Shown: positions 34,244 through 43,654, counted from the first letter of the stretch. The stretch: 60,134 nucleotides of DNA from Lachnospiraceae bacterium (GCA_900767585.1 CAAFZP010000055.1:1-60134); one strand, 5' to 3'. Translations and numbers: made by a program. Notes: a model not told the origin generated them from the letters alone.

Positions 34244-35170
34244 CTAGAGGCTGGTATTGCTAAGTGCTTCAATGAGTTGACTCGCTAATTCGTTCATTGG
34301 GATGGAGATATTATTCATATAACTATTTCGACAGCGTCTGGAACATAGATGACCAAGGTTGGCAAAGTAGTTGCGCCCGATACGTTCTGCTACATAGTTT
34401 CGGGACTTATAAGTAGCATGTTCTTTGTCGTGTATTTCGGAAATTGCTTCCCACTGCACGGCAAACATGGTTTTGTAACTATCCATGACATAGTGACCGG
34501 CAGTTTGTGATGTGTTCAATACAAGGTTATATATGATTCCCGGATAGGTAATCATATGTGCTGCTTTGCACATGGCAACTGTCATGCTGCCGCAATCTGA
34601 ATAGTATGGTGAGAAAAAATCAATGTGATTCTTCTTTAAAAAATCGACATTCATATAATGGAACAACGAATTGTAATATATGGTTTGCATAAGTTCTGCA
34701 ATAGATGTGCTGCGGTGAGTGTTCGCATATATTCGGTATTCCGGTATGTTGCGAGCCACTTCAAAAAGCTTCTGGCCTTCAAACACACAGGACCGGTAGC
34801 CAACCCAGATAATATCCGGAGCAGATTCCGTCATGACCTTTGCAAGTCCGGATAATGCATCTTCTTCGATGAAATCATCCGCGGCTAAAAAGGTGGCATA
34901 TTTGCCGGAGGCTTTTTCTAATATCAGGGACATTCCTTTTGCCCAGCCAACATTCTCTTCGCTTCGGGAGATTTTGATTCGCGAATCGTAATTCGCATAG
35001 TTCGATAGAATGCGCCAAGGCTCTTCACTGGTTGTACTATTATCTAAAACAAGAAGTTCCCAATCCTTAAAATCCTGATGAAGAAGTGATTCGATGGAAT
35101 ATGTGAGAAGCGATGCGTCATTATAAGTACACATGGCAAACGTGATAAGCGGTTTTTTGGTACAATCCAT
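34244..35170 (-). CDS. Family 2 glycosyltransferase, interrupted by an in-frame TAG
   Basis: 308 residues from the ATG at 35170 (MDCTKKPLITFAMCTYNDAS), preceded by AAAGGTG; a longer upstream frame is not supported by a ribosome site. GT-A features: LLVLDNSTTSEEPW, LAADDF as the DXD-type site. The catalytic domain (about 1-230) is complete. The frame goes on past the TAG for about 120 codons, so the original protein was about 428 residues. It is transcribed against its neighbours and shares a bidirectional terminator with the cytidylyltransferase fusion gene. Confidence 0.75.
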   Translation of the reverse strand: MDCTKKPLITFAMCTYNDASLLTYSIESLLHQDFKDWELLVLDNSTTSEEPWRILSNYANYDSRIKISRSEENVGWAKGMSLILEKASGKYATFLAADDFIEEDALSGLAKVMTESAPDIIWVGYRSCVFEGQKLFEVARNIPEYRIYANTHRSTSIAELMQTIYYNSLFHYMNVDFLKKNHIDFFSPYYSDCGSMTVAMCKAAHMITYPGIIYNLVLNTSQTAGHYVMDSYKTMFAVQWEAISEIHDKEHATYKSRNYVAERIGRNYFANLGHLCSRRCRNSYMNNISIPMNELASQLIEALSNTSL

Positions 35171-35181
35171 GATTTTCACCT

Positions 35182-35209
35182 TTCTTACAAGAAGTATTTG
35201 ATTTATAAT
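35182..35209 (+). promoter_or_regulatory. Possible promoter of the phosphodiesterase gene
   Basis: TATAAT at 35204-35209 in the divergent gap; the -35 position (TTCTTA, 35182-35187, spacing 16) is weak. A start near 35216 gives a leader of about 27 bases. Confidence 0.4.
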
Positions 35210-35242
35210 AACATAAAGATATTTTTTAATAAAGAAAAAAGA

Positions 35243-36007
35243 ATGAATACGAAAGGACTTTTTGAGAAAACGATGATGAAGATATGGGCACATAGAGGCT
35301 GTAGTCAGAACTACCCGGAGAATACGATGACGGCTTTCAAGAAAGCGTGTGCAATTCCGGGACTTGCGGGAATCGAGACTGATATTCAGATATCGAAGGA
35401 TGGTCATCTGATGGTGTTCCATGATGAACGGGTGGAGCGCACGACAGATGGAACCGGATTCTTGCGCGATTATACATATGAAGAACTTAGGCACCTGCGA
35501 ATCGATGCAGGAGATGGAAAGAACGAGCGGATTCCGTGTATCGAAGAATTATTGGACCTGCTTCAGGATAAAGTGTGCGAGGATGCCGCATTCAAGTTAA
35601 ATATCGAATTGAAGAACTCCGTATATCCATATCCGGGCATGGAAGAGAAGATTGTGGACTTGATCCACAAAAGAGGATTGCAGAAACATATCGTGTATTC
35701 TACATTCTATGCAAAATCATTGGAGAAATTATCGGGAATTGATCCGGAAGCTGAGCTTGGAATCCTGGATGTGCATGTATCCGATTGCCTGTATAAGATC
35801 AAAGGCGGGTGTAAAGCGGTGGCGGTGCATCCGTTTTGGAAAGGGATCGATGTTCCGAAAGAAGAATTGAAAGGAATTACAGTTCGGGCATGGATGTCCG
35901 GACATCTGTATCCGGAGAAGCCGACGGGAACCAGACTGGATTTTAAGCCATTAGAGGAACAGGGTATTACAGATATTATATTGAACGAACCGGAAGTGTA
36001 TCTGTAA
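35243..36007 (+). CDS. Glycerophosphodiester phosphodiesterase family protein
   Basis: 254 residues from 35243; the family domain begins at KIWAHRG, so ATGs at 35273 or 35276 are equally possible, and no start has a good ribosome site. GDPD signatures are all present: AHRGCSQNYPENT, ETDIQISKDGHLMVFHDE, and ELKN. These enzymes hydrolyse glycerophosphodiesters; no signal peptide, so it acts in the cytoplasm. Beside CDP-polyol transferases it may recycle or trim glycerol-phosphate units (inference). It is divergent from the broken glycosyltransferase and ends before a long regulatory gap. Confidence 0.85.
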   Translation: MNTKGLFEKTMMKIWAHRGCSQNYPENTMTAFKKACAIPGLAGIETDIQISKDGHLMVFHDERVERTTDGTGFLRDYTYEELRHLRIDAGDGKNERIPCIEELLDLLQDKVCEDAAFKLNIELKNSVYPYPGMEEKIVDLIHKRGLQKHIVYSTFYAKSLEKLSGIDPEAELGILDVHVSDCLYKIKGGCKAVAVHPFWKGIDVPKEELKGITVRAWMSGHLYPEKPTGTRLDFKPLEEQGITDIILNEPEVYL

Positions 36008-36066
36008 TTTGTCATCGGAATGCAAGTATGAAATAGTGGAAACCGATTGAAATTCGCTAAAATAAC

Positions 36067-36097
36067 TAAATATTTTAATGGCGACATCCGATATAAT
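36067..36097 (+). promoter_or_regulatory. Candidate promoter of the AT-rich glycan operon
   Basis: CCGATAT (36088-36094) is identical to the flagellin -10, with TAAA at 36067-36070, spacing 17, two longer than in the flagellin promoter. The overlapping TATAAT (36092-36097) could be a sigma-A -10 without a good -35. Either would start near 36101-36105. Confidence 0.4.
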
Positions 36098-36120
36098 ATT
36101 TGAGATATTACGTGTAATGT

Positions 36121-36158
36121 GAGCAAAACGGAATTTGCTCTTGTGCGAACGGAGTCGC
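36121..36158 (+). promoter_or_regulatory. Two GGA-loop hairpins in the glycan operon leader
   Basis: GAGCAAA-ACGGAA-TTTGCTC (36121-36140) and GCGA-ACGGAG-TCGC (36145-36158). Both have six-base loops of the form ACGGA(A/G), fitting the CsrA core ANGGA; the two GGA are 21 bases apart. They lie between the candidate promoter and an intrinsic terminator. Confidence 0.4.
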
Positions 36159-36188
36159 GGATACAGAAGAAGTTAGGAAAAGAGTAGA

Positions 36189-36219
36189 CCCTCGCATAGA
36201 ATTATGCGGGGGTTTTGTT
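36189..36219 (+). terminator. Strong intrinsic terminator upstream of the glycan operon genes
   Basis: CCCTCGCATA (36189-36198) and TATGCGGGGG (36203-36212), ten pairs, loop GAAT, then TTTTGTT. It lies 180 bases after the phosphodiesterase gene and 25 bases before the next start, so it may terminate the former or act as an attenuator for the latter. Confidence 0.8.
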
Positions 36220-36243
36220 CGTATATGGGAGGAGGTATGAGGT

Positions 36244-36975
36244 TTGAACTATGCAATTATACTGGCAGCTGGAGTAGGACAACGTATGAGAAATGGCGGG
36301 TTACCAAAACAGTTTCTGAAATTGATGGGAAAACCCATTATTATTTATACACTGGAAAAGTTTGAACAGTGTGAAGATATCAATCAGATAGTTGTAGTAT
36401 GTCATGGTGGATATATTGACGAAATGCAACGGTTGATAGATCTATATCAGATTCGTAAGGTTTCGAAAATTGTAGTTGGCGGAAGTGACCGACAGAGCAG
36501 CTTAGAAAGAGGATTGGATGGTGTTGCGGAGCTTGGGGGGCAGGCAGACGATATAGTGACGATTCATGATGGAGTTCGACCGCTTGTAAGCGAGACAACA
36601 ATACGTGAGAATATCAGGGTGGCAAAACAGTATGGATGCGCAATTACTGTTCGTCCTGTGACAGAATCCGTAGTTATTACAAAAACTGAAGATATTGGAA
36701 TGTCGGAATTTAAAGAACGGGCGGATACGTATTCTATGACGGCACCACAGACATTTCGACTGGGGACAATCCAGGAAGCTTATCATAACTTGCCAACAAT
36801 GGAGGAAAATGGAATGCCGCTTTTAGACGCCGCTATGGTATATGCGCAGACAGGACAAAAGGTGCATCTTGTAAAGGATCAGGGGGCGAATATCAAAATC
36901 ACGACACCGGAAGACTTTTACTTTTTAAAGGCTATTCTGGAGCTTGAAGAGAATAAATATATATTTGGATTGTAG
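36244..36975 (+). CDS. IspD/TarI-type cytidylyltransferase
   Basis: 243 residues. It transfers CMP to a sugar- or polyol-phosphate. Signatures: ILAAGVGQRMRNGGLPKQFL (nucleotide loop), VTIHDGVRPLVS, and VHLVKDQGANIKITTPEDFY. The start is TTG at 36244, eight bases after GGGAGGAGG; an ATG at 36237 is out of frame. IspD (isoprenoid) and TarI (CDP-ribitol) cannot be separated by eye; neighbours (SDR gene, two TagF-like transferases) favour a CDP-polyol such as CDP-ribitol. First gene of the AT-rich cassette. Confidence 0.8.
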   Translation: MNYAIILAAGVGQRMRNGGLPKQFLKLMGKPIIIYTLEKFEQCEDINQIVVVCHGGYIDEMQRLIDLYQIRKVSKIVVGGSDRQSSLERGLDGVAELGGQADDIVTIHDGVRPLVSETTIRENIRVAKQYGCAITVRPVTESVVITKTEDIGMSEFKERADTYSMTAPQTFRLGTIQEAYHNLPTMEENGMPLLDAAMVYAQTGQKVHLVKDQGANIKITTPEDFYFLKAILELEENKYIFGL

Positions 36976-36986
36976 AGGTATGATGT

Positions 36987-38027
36987 ATGGTAGAACAAAG
37001 AGATATTGATATTATATTGAACAACCCGATAGACTGGGAACTTTTTAGAAATAAAACTGTTCTTGTGACAGGGGCAACCGGACGACTTGGCATGTATATT
37101 GTGGAAGCAATCAATAAGGCAGATATCGACTGGAATTTGAATGTAACGATTCTTGCTTTAGCCAGAAATGAGAAAAAAATGCAGGATGTATTTGGAGAAT
37201 CATTAAAGCTTCCGAATATTCATCCAATTGTGCAGGACATTACAGAACCAATCCGCTGGGATGGGCCGGTTCATTATATCTTTCATACAGCAGGTGCCGC
37301 AAGTCCACAGGATTTTACGAACTGGCCGGTTGATACATTGTGGGGACACATACAGGGAACCAGAAATGTGTTGGAGCTCGCCAGAGAGAAGAAAACAGAA
37401 AAGATATTATATGTGTCGACAGTAGAAGTTTATGGAGAATGGAAATCGGAGCAGGGAATAAAAGAGGATGATATGGGACCGATGCATTGTGACAATGCAA
37501 GAGCGTGTTATCCGGAAGCAAAGAGAATGTGTGAGACTATGCTCGCAAGTTATGAGGCCCAGTATGATATTCCGTATATAGGAGTACGTCTGTGCCACAC
37601 GTTTGGACCGGGAATAGTATTGGATGATGGAAGGGCCTTTTCAGAGTTTATTCGAAATGTGATTGATGGAGAGGATATAGTACTGCAGTCAGATGGTAGT
37701 GCAGAGCGTACATATACATACGTCGCAGATGCCATAGGTGCGATGTTATTGGCATTCACAAAGGGAACAGAGCATTATTATAATATTGCGAATCTGAATA
37801 ATCTGATCAGTATTCGTGATCTGGCACAACTGATCGCATCCCTGGATCCAAAAGGAAAGGTGCAGGTTCGGTATGCAAATGAAACAGAACAAAAGTTAAA
37901 ATACTTACCATTCAAGTTAGGAATTATGGATATACAACGAATTACGGAGCTTGGATGGAGAGCACAGGTTGGATTAAATGATGCGTTCCGATATACACTG
38001 GAATCATTTATGCAGATGAATAAATAA
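36987..38027 (+). CDS. NAD-dependent epimerase/dehydratase (extended SDR)
   Basis: 346 residues. NAD-binding VLVTGATGRLGMYIVEAINK near residue 25, active-site STVEVYGEW and YPEAKRM (YxxxK), and C-terminal LGWRAQVGLNDAFRYTLESF. It is closest in style to UDP-glucuronate decarboxylases and 4,6-dehydratases, not to the classical short SDR fused to IspD in bifunctional CDP-ribitol enzymes. It may act on the product or substrate of the cytidylyltransferase next to it, 11 bases upstream. Substrate not deducible. Confidence 0.85.
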   Translation: MVEQRDIDIILNNPIDWELFRNKTVLVTGATGRLGMYIVEAINKADIDWNLNVTILALARNEKKMQDVFGESLKLPNIHPIVQDITEPIRWDGPVHYIFHTAGAASPQDFTNWPVDTLWGHIQGTRNVLELAREKKTEKILYVSTVEVYGEWKSEQGIKEDDMGPMHCDNARACYPEAKRMCETMLASYEAQYDIPYIGVRLCHTFGPGIVLDDGRAFSEFIRNVIDGEDIVLQSDGSAERTYTYVADAIGAMLLAFTKGTEHYYNIANLNNLISIRDLAQLIASLDPKGKVQVRYANETEQKLKYLPFKLGIMDIQRITELGWRAQVGLNDAFRYTLESFMQMNK

Positions 38028-38043
38028 TTACCTGGAGAAAACG

Positions 38044-39300
38044 ATGAATCAAGAAAAACAATATATACGAAAGAGAATATGGAAAGCAAGATTTCAAAGT
38101 ATAGCCTTTTATATATGCAGGATCTTTCCTGTCAAGAAGAATAAAATAGTTTTCTGCTGCATAGAGGGAACAACGGGATATAGCTGTAATCCAAAGTATA
38201 TAGCGGAAGAATTGATTCGTAGAAATAAGCAGGAATCTGATGGAAAGAAGCGTTTTAAACTGGTGTGGCTTGTAAATGACATGTCAAAATCCTTTCCAAA
38301 GGAGATACAGGTTGTTCATAATTCGTTATGGAATCGTGCGTATCAGCTATCAACAGCCGGATTTTGGATTGACAATAGCAGGAAGCAGCTAGAAGCCAGA
38401 AAAAGAAAAGGACAGATATATATTCAGACATGGCATGCGAAGTTAGGGTTTAAACCAACCTGCCTTGATCGAGGAGCGTCCTTTTCAAAAATTGCGTATC
38501 TGGTGAGTAAACATGATTCAGATCTGGTGGATTACTGGTTGTCAAATTCGGATTGGTATGACAAGACATTACCGACAGGTTCGCTTTATAATGGGAAGAC
38601 ACTCCGAACAGGTTCGCCGCGATGTGATATTCTTGTAAAAGCAAAGAACACCCCGGGATTTAAGGGTGCTGTAAAAAGACAGATATGTGAGAAACAGGAG
38701 ATATTGGCAGAAAATCAGGATGTGGAAGATGTACATTTTCTGATGTATGCACCGACATTTCGAGGTGGCAGTCAAGAGACAAATCGCAGTATTGAAGTGG
38801 GAGATCATTTTCCGGATTATAAGATGGTTAAAGATGCATTGGAGAAACGATTTGGAGGAACATGGTATATCTTATTGAGACTACACCCACAGTTAGTTGC
38901 AAGACATATGCAAAGTGGATGTAAGAGTGATTATATCGTAGATGTGAGCAGGGAAGATGATATGTATGAAATATTGGCAGGCTGTGATGCATTTATGACG
39001 GATTATTCAAGTGCAGCATTTGATGCGGCAGTGATGGAAATTCCTATATTTCTGTATTGCGACGATTATGATGCATATGAGCAGGAACGCGGAAAATTGC
39101 TGTGGGACTTGAATAGTGATGCGCTTCCATTCATATTGACTACCAATAATTTGGAACTGCAGAAGAAAATCGAAAAGTTTGATTCAGCTATTTATAATAT
39201 GAGTTTGAAAAAAATGGTTATAGATACAAATATGCAGGAAGATGGAAAAGCAGCAAATAGGGTTGTTGAACATATAGGGTATTCCATAAGAATGAAATGA
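38044..39300 (+). CDS. TagB/TagF-like CDP-polyol phosphotransferase
   Basis: 418 residues. Family sites: TWHAKLGFKPTCLDRGA (the WHG-like histidine segment), RTGSPRCDIL, LMYAPTFRGG, LLRLHPQLVARH, and DAFMTDYSSAAFDAAVMEIP (acceptor/donor DYSS motif). Known members add glycerol- or ribitol-phosphate from CDP-polyols to teichoic acid or capsule at the inner membrane face. A basic N-terminal helix (about 10-30) may give membrane attachment. It has no Rossmann add-on, unlike the next genes. Confidence 0.85.
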   Translation: MNQEKQYIRKRIWKARFQSIAFYICRIFPVKKNKIVFCCIEGTTGYSCNPKYIAEELIRRNKQESDGKKRFKLVWLVNDMSKSFPKEIQVVHNSLWNRAYQLSTAGFWIDNSRKQLEARKRKGQIYIQTWHAKLGFKPTCLDRGASFSKIAYLVSKHDSDLVDYWLSNSDWYDKTLPTGSLYNGKTLRTGSPRCDILVKAKNTPGFKGAVKRQICEKQEILAENQDVEDVHFLMYAPTFRGGSQETNRSIEVGDHFPDYKMVKDALEKRFGGTWYILLRLHPQLVARHMQSGCKSDYIVDVSREDDMYEILAGCDAFMTDYSSAAFDAAVMEIPIFLYCDDYDAYEQERGKLLWDLNSDALPFILTTNNLELQKKIEKFDSAIYNMSLKKMVIDTNMQEDGKAANRVVEHIGYSIRMK

Positions 39301-39331
39301 TAAAGGTTATAAAAATTATGAGGCATATATA

Positions 39332-40867
39332 ATGAATTTAATAGAAATAAACGCTAGTATATTTGATAAATTAAAAAATAAAAAAATCATACTTTGTGTG
39401 AACGTGAAAGGATATTTCCGGGAACTGGAGCAAAAGTATCATGTCTTAAATCGAGTAGCCTTTGTTGTAGATAATTATGATAGAAAACAAGGATATACAG
39501 AGTGCGAAGAGTATAGATTTCCTGTGTATAGTTTTGATTATTTGAATAATATAAACATAGATGATTATTTAATTCTTATTACAAGTGAGTATTATGAAGA
39601 AGTATACCGGCAGGTAGAGGGAATGTTTCCGGATCATATAAATACGACGATATATCATTATGCCGATGCGAGGATACATTATTATAATTATTATAGAAAT
39701 TTATTTAAAAACAAGCCTTTAGAAAATAAAATTATTTTTTGCAGCGGGGCAAGAAAAGCATATAATATTGAAAGCGGAGAATTTGATGATAATTCGTTGG
39801 CGTTATTCGAATATATGTTAGAGAACAAGTTGAATACTACATATCAGTTAGTCTGGGTTGTTCTAAATCCTGAAAAATATAAACAAAAGTATTCCAAGTA
39901 TGAAAATGTATCTTTTTTGCCATATAGATGGTCTGAATCTAAAGATATTAATGAGAGAAGAACATATTATGTAAATATTTGTTTGGCAAAATATTTCTTT
40001 TTTACGCAAGCAACAGATATTGCAACGCATCGGCGGGAAGGACAGATACGGGTGCAGCTTTGGCATGGACAAGGGATAAAAAGCAGAGCGTTGTTTACCC
40101 ATGATGAATACAGGTATGAATATATGACTGTCATGAGTGAAAAGTATGGAGAAATACATTCAGAAATATTTGGGTTGCGAAAGGATCAGATATTGGTTAC
40201 TGGAAATCCTAAACAGGATTGGTTGTATCATCCTTTGGATAAAGGGATATTTGAAGTACTTGGAATTTCCAAGGCAGATAAATATGTCTTCTGGCTTCCG
40301 ACAATGCGGGATTCTAAAGCAGAATCATTTGGTGATAAAACAATATATTCAGATACAGGATTAACAATTCTTGAAAGCGAACAGCAACTGGATAAAATAA
40401 ATAAATTATTAAATAGATGGAATATGGTTTTAATTATAAAACAACATCCGTTCGAAAAAAACGATTTGTGGGTAGCAAATTCGTATTCCAATATTGTTGT
40501 TTTGGATAATGATTTATTAAGTAATAGAAATATCAATATTAATCAATTGTTGGGGTATGCAGATGCATTGATTAGCGATTATTCGTCAGCAGCAATTGAC
40601 TATATGTTGCTGGATAGACCAATTGCTTTTGCAATACCGGATTTGGCTGCCTATAAGAGCAGTCGAAAACTGCATTTTGATAATTTGGATGAGTGGCTTC
40701 CAGGAATTCAAATTACAACAGAGTCACAGTTTTGTGATTTCATCAAAGAGGTCAGAGATGGTGTTGATTCTGGTAAGAAATTACGGCAAAATGCTTTTAA
40801 CAAGCTTGGTAAGTGGAGAGATGATAATAATTGTAAACGAGTGTTGGAAGCATTACACATAATATGA
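39332..40867 (+). CDS. TagF-like CDP-polyol phosphotransferase with N-terminal Rossmann-like module
   Basis: 511 residues. Residues about 15-112 are the recurrent module (KKIILCVNVKGYFRELEQKY, then VVDNYDRKQ, and YLILITSEYYEEVYRQVE). Residues about 130-511 are the TagF-like catalytic domain: VQLWHGQGIKSRALFTH, VTGNPKQDWL, YVFWLPTMRDS, IIKQHPFE and ALISDYSSAAIDYMLLDRP. All family histidines are present, so it should be active. AT-rich, 31 bases after the previous transferase; ribosome site weak. Confidence 0.83.
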   Translation: MNLIEINASIFDKLKNKKIILCVNVKGYFRELEQKYHVLNRVAFVVDNYDRKQGYTECEEYRFPVYSFDYLNNINIDDYLILITSEYYEEVYRQVEGMFPDHINTTIYHYADARIHYYNYYRNLFKNKPLENKIIFCSGARKAYNIESGEFDDNSLALFEYMLENKLNTTYQLVWVVLNPEKYKQKYSKYENVSFLPYRWSESKDINERRTYYVNICLAKYFFFTQATDIATHRREGQIRVQLWHGQGIKSRALFTHDEYRYEYMTVMSEKYGEIHSEIFGLRKDQILVTGNPKQDWLYHPLDKGIFEVLGISKADKYVFWLPTMRDSKAESFGDKTIYSDTGLTILESEQQLDKINKLLNRWNMVLIIKQHPFEKNDLWVANSYSNIVVLDNDLLSNRNININQLLGYADALISDYSSAAIDYMLLDRPIAFAIPDLAAYKSSRKLHFDNLDEWLPGIQITTESQFCDFIKEVRDGVDSGKKLRQNAFNKLGKWRDDNNCKRVLEALHII

Positions 40868-40885
40868 TTCAGAGGTGAAGTTTGG

Positions 40886-42103
40886 ATGGATGAGTTAAAG
40901 GTTTCGGTTGTGGTACCTGTATATAATCTGGAGGATTATATCGAAAAATGTATCCAAAGTATATTAGATCAAACATATAAAAATTATGAGTTGATATTGG
41001 TGGATGATGATTCTGCCGATCATTCATATGATATATGTAAAAAGTATTCAGAATCTTATGATAATATTTTTGCATATAGTCAAGAAAACGGAGGTCCTAA
41101 TGCAGCTCGATTAACAGGTGTTGAGAATTCATCGGGAGAATATATTCTTTTTGTGGATGGCGATGATTGGATAGAAAGCAATATGCTGGAGGAACTGGTC
41201 AAGAAGCAACAGGAATCAGGAGCTGAGATTGTCACGTCTGGGGCGTATAGAGGTGTAGGAGAGCAATGCACCAAGAAAGTGGATAGTTTAAATGAAGGAA
41301 TTTATGAAAAGGAAGATTTGAAAGAGATTTATTCAAGATTATTAATAAATCATAAATTTGCAGAACCTGGTATTTTACATTATTTATGGGGGAAATTAAT
41401 AAATAAAAAATTAATTATAAAGGCTTTAAAAGTTATTCCGAAATCAATTAATTATGGAGAGGATGTAGTTGCTTTATTTGTGTGTATAGTGAATACAAAA
41501 AGTGTAATGATAACGAAACAAATTTTTTATCATTATGTTATGCGGGATAATTCGGCTGTAAATTCTTTTAAATATGATTTTTTTGAGGTATTAAATAAAG
41601 CATATAATTGCATGCGAGGAGTCATATCAAAAGATAAATATGTACTCAAATTACAGTTAGATGCATGGATAATACAACAAATATATATAGGGATTAATGA
41701 GAAAATAGGAATTGATAAACAATTGCTGTTACCAAATAAGCAACTTATTGGTATGGAACAGGAAATAGTACCTAACATGCGAATAGGTTTATATGGAGCG
41801 GGAAAAATAGGACAGCCTATATATACATGGTTGAAATCTTTGAATAGATATAGGATAGTATTATGGGTAGATAATAATTATGAAAAATATCAAAGAATGG
41901 GTTTGGACGTACAACCAACGGAGCAATTAGAAAAAGTTGATTATGACTATCTAATAATTGCTGTAAAAGGAGAAGATTTTGCAAATTCTATTAAGAGAAA
42001 TTTAATGGAAAAATACGCAATACCAGAGTATAAAATAAAGTATTATGAACCCCGTTATATTTTGGATTCATATTACGATTTGGATTCGATTTTTAACAGA
42101 TAG
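40886..42103 (+). CDS. Family 2 glycosyltransferase with C-terminal Rossmann-like module
   Basis: 405 residues. GT-A part (1-290): VSVVVPVYNLEDYIEKCIQS, ILVDDDSADHSYDI, VDGDDW as the DXD-type site. Residues 297-395: the recurrent module, MRIGLYGAGKIGQPIYTWLK, then IVLWVDNNYEKYQRMGLDV and DYLIIAVKGEDFANSIKR. Very AT-rich. The module follows the catalytic domain without a long linker. Confidence 0.85.
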   Translation: MDELKVSVVVPVYNLEDYIEKCIQSILDQTYKNYELILVDDDSADHSYDICKKYSESYDNIFAYSQENGGPNAARLTGVENSSGEYILFVDGDDWIESNMLEELVKKQQESGAEIVTSGAYRGVGEQCTKKVDSLNEGIYEKEDLKEIYSRLLINHKFAEPGILHYLWGKLINKKLIIKALKVIPKSINYGEDVVALFVCIVNTKSVMITKQIFYHYVMRDNSAVNSFKYDFFEVLNKAYNCMRGVISKDKYVLKLQLDAWIIQQIYIGINEKIGIDKQLLLPNKQLIGMEQEIVPNMRIGLYGAGKIGQPIYTWLKSLNRYRIVLWVDNNYEKYQRMGLDVQPTEQLEKVDYDYLIIAVKGEDFANSIKRNLMEKYAIPEYKIKYYEPRYILDSYYDLDSIFNR

Positions 42104-42124
42104 ATTTATAAAGGTGTAGAAGAG

Positions 42125-43654
42125 ATGAATGTATTAGCTATGTATTTGCCGCAATTTCATAGAGTGAGGGAAAATGATGAATGGTGGGGAGAAGGATTTA
42201 CAGAGTGGACGACTGTGAAAAATGCAAAGAAATTTTTCCCAAACCATTATCAACCACATGAACCTCTGTCATATTACGATCTTCTGGAAAAGAATACTAT
42301 GAAACAGCAAGAAATGTTAATGCATAAGTATGCTGTAGATGGGATGTGTTTTTATCATTATTATTTTGAAAAAGGCAGAAAGATTTTAGAGAAGCCAGCA
42401 GAGAATTTATTAAAATGGAAAGATGTAGACATGCCATTTTGTTTTTATTGGGCAAACGAATCATGGAAAAGATCATGGAGTGATTTGCAAAAAGGAAATG
42501 TTTGGTCTGAAATATATGAGAATTCCGAAAGAAAAGGCACAGGTATTTTATTAAATCAACAGTACGGAGATGAAAAAGAATGGAAAGAACACATAAATTA
42601 TCTACTCCCATTTTTCAAGGATGAACGATATATAAAAATAAACGGAAGGCCGGTATTTATAATTTATAATATAGATGATATTGTTTATCTTGAGAAAATG
42701 AAAAAATGCTGGAATTCTATACTAGAGAAAGAAGGTATGGAGCATATTTTGCTTGTAGGAAAAAATACACAGTCTCAATTAGTGGAATTTTCTTTGCAAC
42801 ATGAACCGCAGTTATCGTTTTCGAAATATATAACCCAAAACTTTAATAATACATATGGGGTAAAACGTATTATTGATTATGATGAGGTGTGGGATTATTC
42901 GTTAAAACAAAGGTATAGGAATAATCTTTTTTTGGGAGGCTTTGTTGGGTATGATGATTCTCCACGTAGGGGAAAAAATGGAATTATAATTGATAATGCG
43001 ACACCAGATAAGTTCAGAGATAATATGATTCGTCTTTTAATAAAGGCTGAAAGAAATCATTGTGAATATGTATTTATAAATGCATGGAATGAATGGGGAG
43101 AGGGCATGCATTTAGAACCAGATCAAAAGTGGCAATATGGGTATTTAGAGGCACTTCGAGAAGCACGGAGATTTGTGGAGAAAAATAAAGCGGTAATCTG
43201 CGAATGTGTTGAAGATGCAAAAGAATCAGAAGCATCATTAAATGATAACTTAGGGGTATTGGTAAATAGTGAAGATAATCGTAAATGGAAAACCATGCAT
43301 CTATGGATGGAAAATAAAATAGCGGGCAAGGAACTTTCAGAGTATCTTAAGAATAAGAATATCAAGACGGTAGCAGTTTACGGATTGGGTTATATAGGAG
43401 ATTTGGTAATTAGAGATTTGTTAAAGTCTTCAATAAATATAAAATACGGAATAGATATGGACACATATAAAGCAGGGAAATATAAAAAATATAATCTGGA
43501 AGTTGTTCCCCCTAAAAATGTATCTGAAAGCGTAGATATGATAATTGTGACAGTAGAATATGGTTTAGATATAATCAGCGAAGAACTGAGAAAAGTTACC
43601 AGGGCAAGTATCATTTCATTTAGAGAATTGCTGCTGGAAATACAAAAGGGTTAA
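42125..43654 (+). CDS. WbsX-like (GH99-type) glycan enzyme with C-terminal Rossmann-like module
   Basis: 509 residues. Residues 1-350 match WbsX-type proteins of polysaccharide loci (MNVLAMYLPQFHRVRENDEW, then GEGFTEWTTVKNAKKFFP, FYWANESW, INAWNEWGEGMHLEPD), a TIM-barrel related to glycoside hydrolase family 99 and listed as putative glycosyltransferase; the true activity is unsettled. Residues 412-505: the recurrent module (NIKTVAVYGLGYIGDLVIRD, then YGIDMDTYKAGKYKKYNLEV, MIIVTVEYGLDIISEEL). Ribosome site AAAGGTG at 42110-42116. Confidence 0.82.
   Translation: MNVLAMYLPQFHRVRENDEWWGEGFTEWTTVKNAKKFFPNHYQPHEPLSYYDLLEKNTMKQQEMLMHKYAVDGMCFYHYYFEKGRKILEKPAENLLKWKDVDMPFCFYWANESWKRSWSDLQKGNVWSEIYENSERKGTGILLNQQYGDEKEWKEHINYLLPFFKDERYIKINGRPVFIIYNIDDIVYLEKMKKCWNSILEKEGMEHILLVGKNTQSQLVEFSLQHEPQLSFSKYITQNFNNTYGVKRIIDYDEVWDYSLKQRYRNNLFLGGFVGYDDSPRRGKNGIIIDNATPDKFRDNMIRLLIKAERNHCEYVFINAWNEWGEGMHLEPDQKWQYGYLEALREARRFVEKNKAVICECVEDAKESEASLNDNLGVLVNSEDNRKWKTMHLWMENKIAGKELSEYLKNKNIKTVAVYGLGYIGDLVIRDLLKSSINIKYGIDMDTYKAGKYKKYNLEVVPPKNVSESVDMIIVTVEYGLDIISEELRKVTRASIISFRELLLEIQKG

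Noticed and set aside
34244..34246. TAG read as pyrrolysine or a programmed read-through
   Set aside because: No pyrrolysine genes or read-through signals are visible here, and TAG stops end other genes in the window (for example 13575, 20714, 49620). A mutation or error is simpler.
36244..36975. Assignment of this gene as the housekeeping isoprenoid enzyme IspD
   Set aside because: Context is entirely polysaccharide and CDP-polyol genes and composition is AT-rich; IspD cannot be excluded by motif, but the general cytidylyltransferase label is safer.
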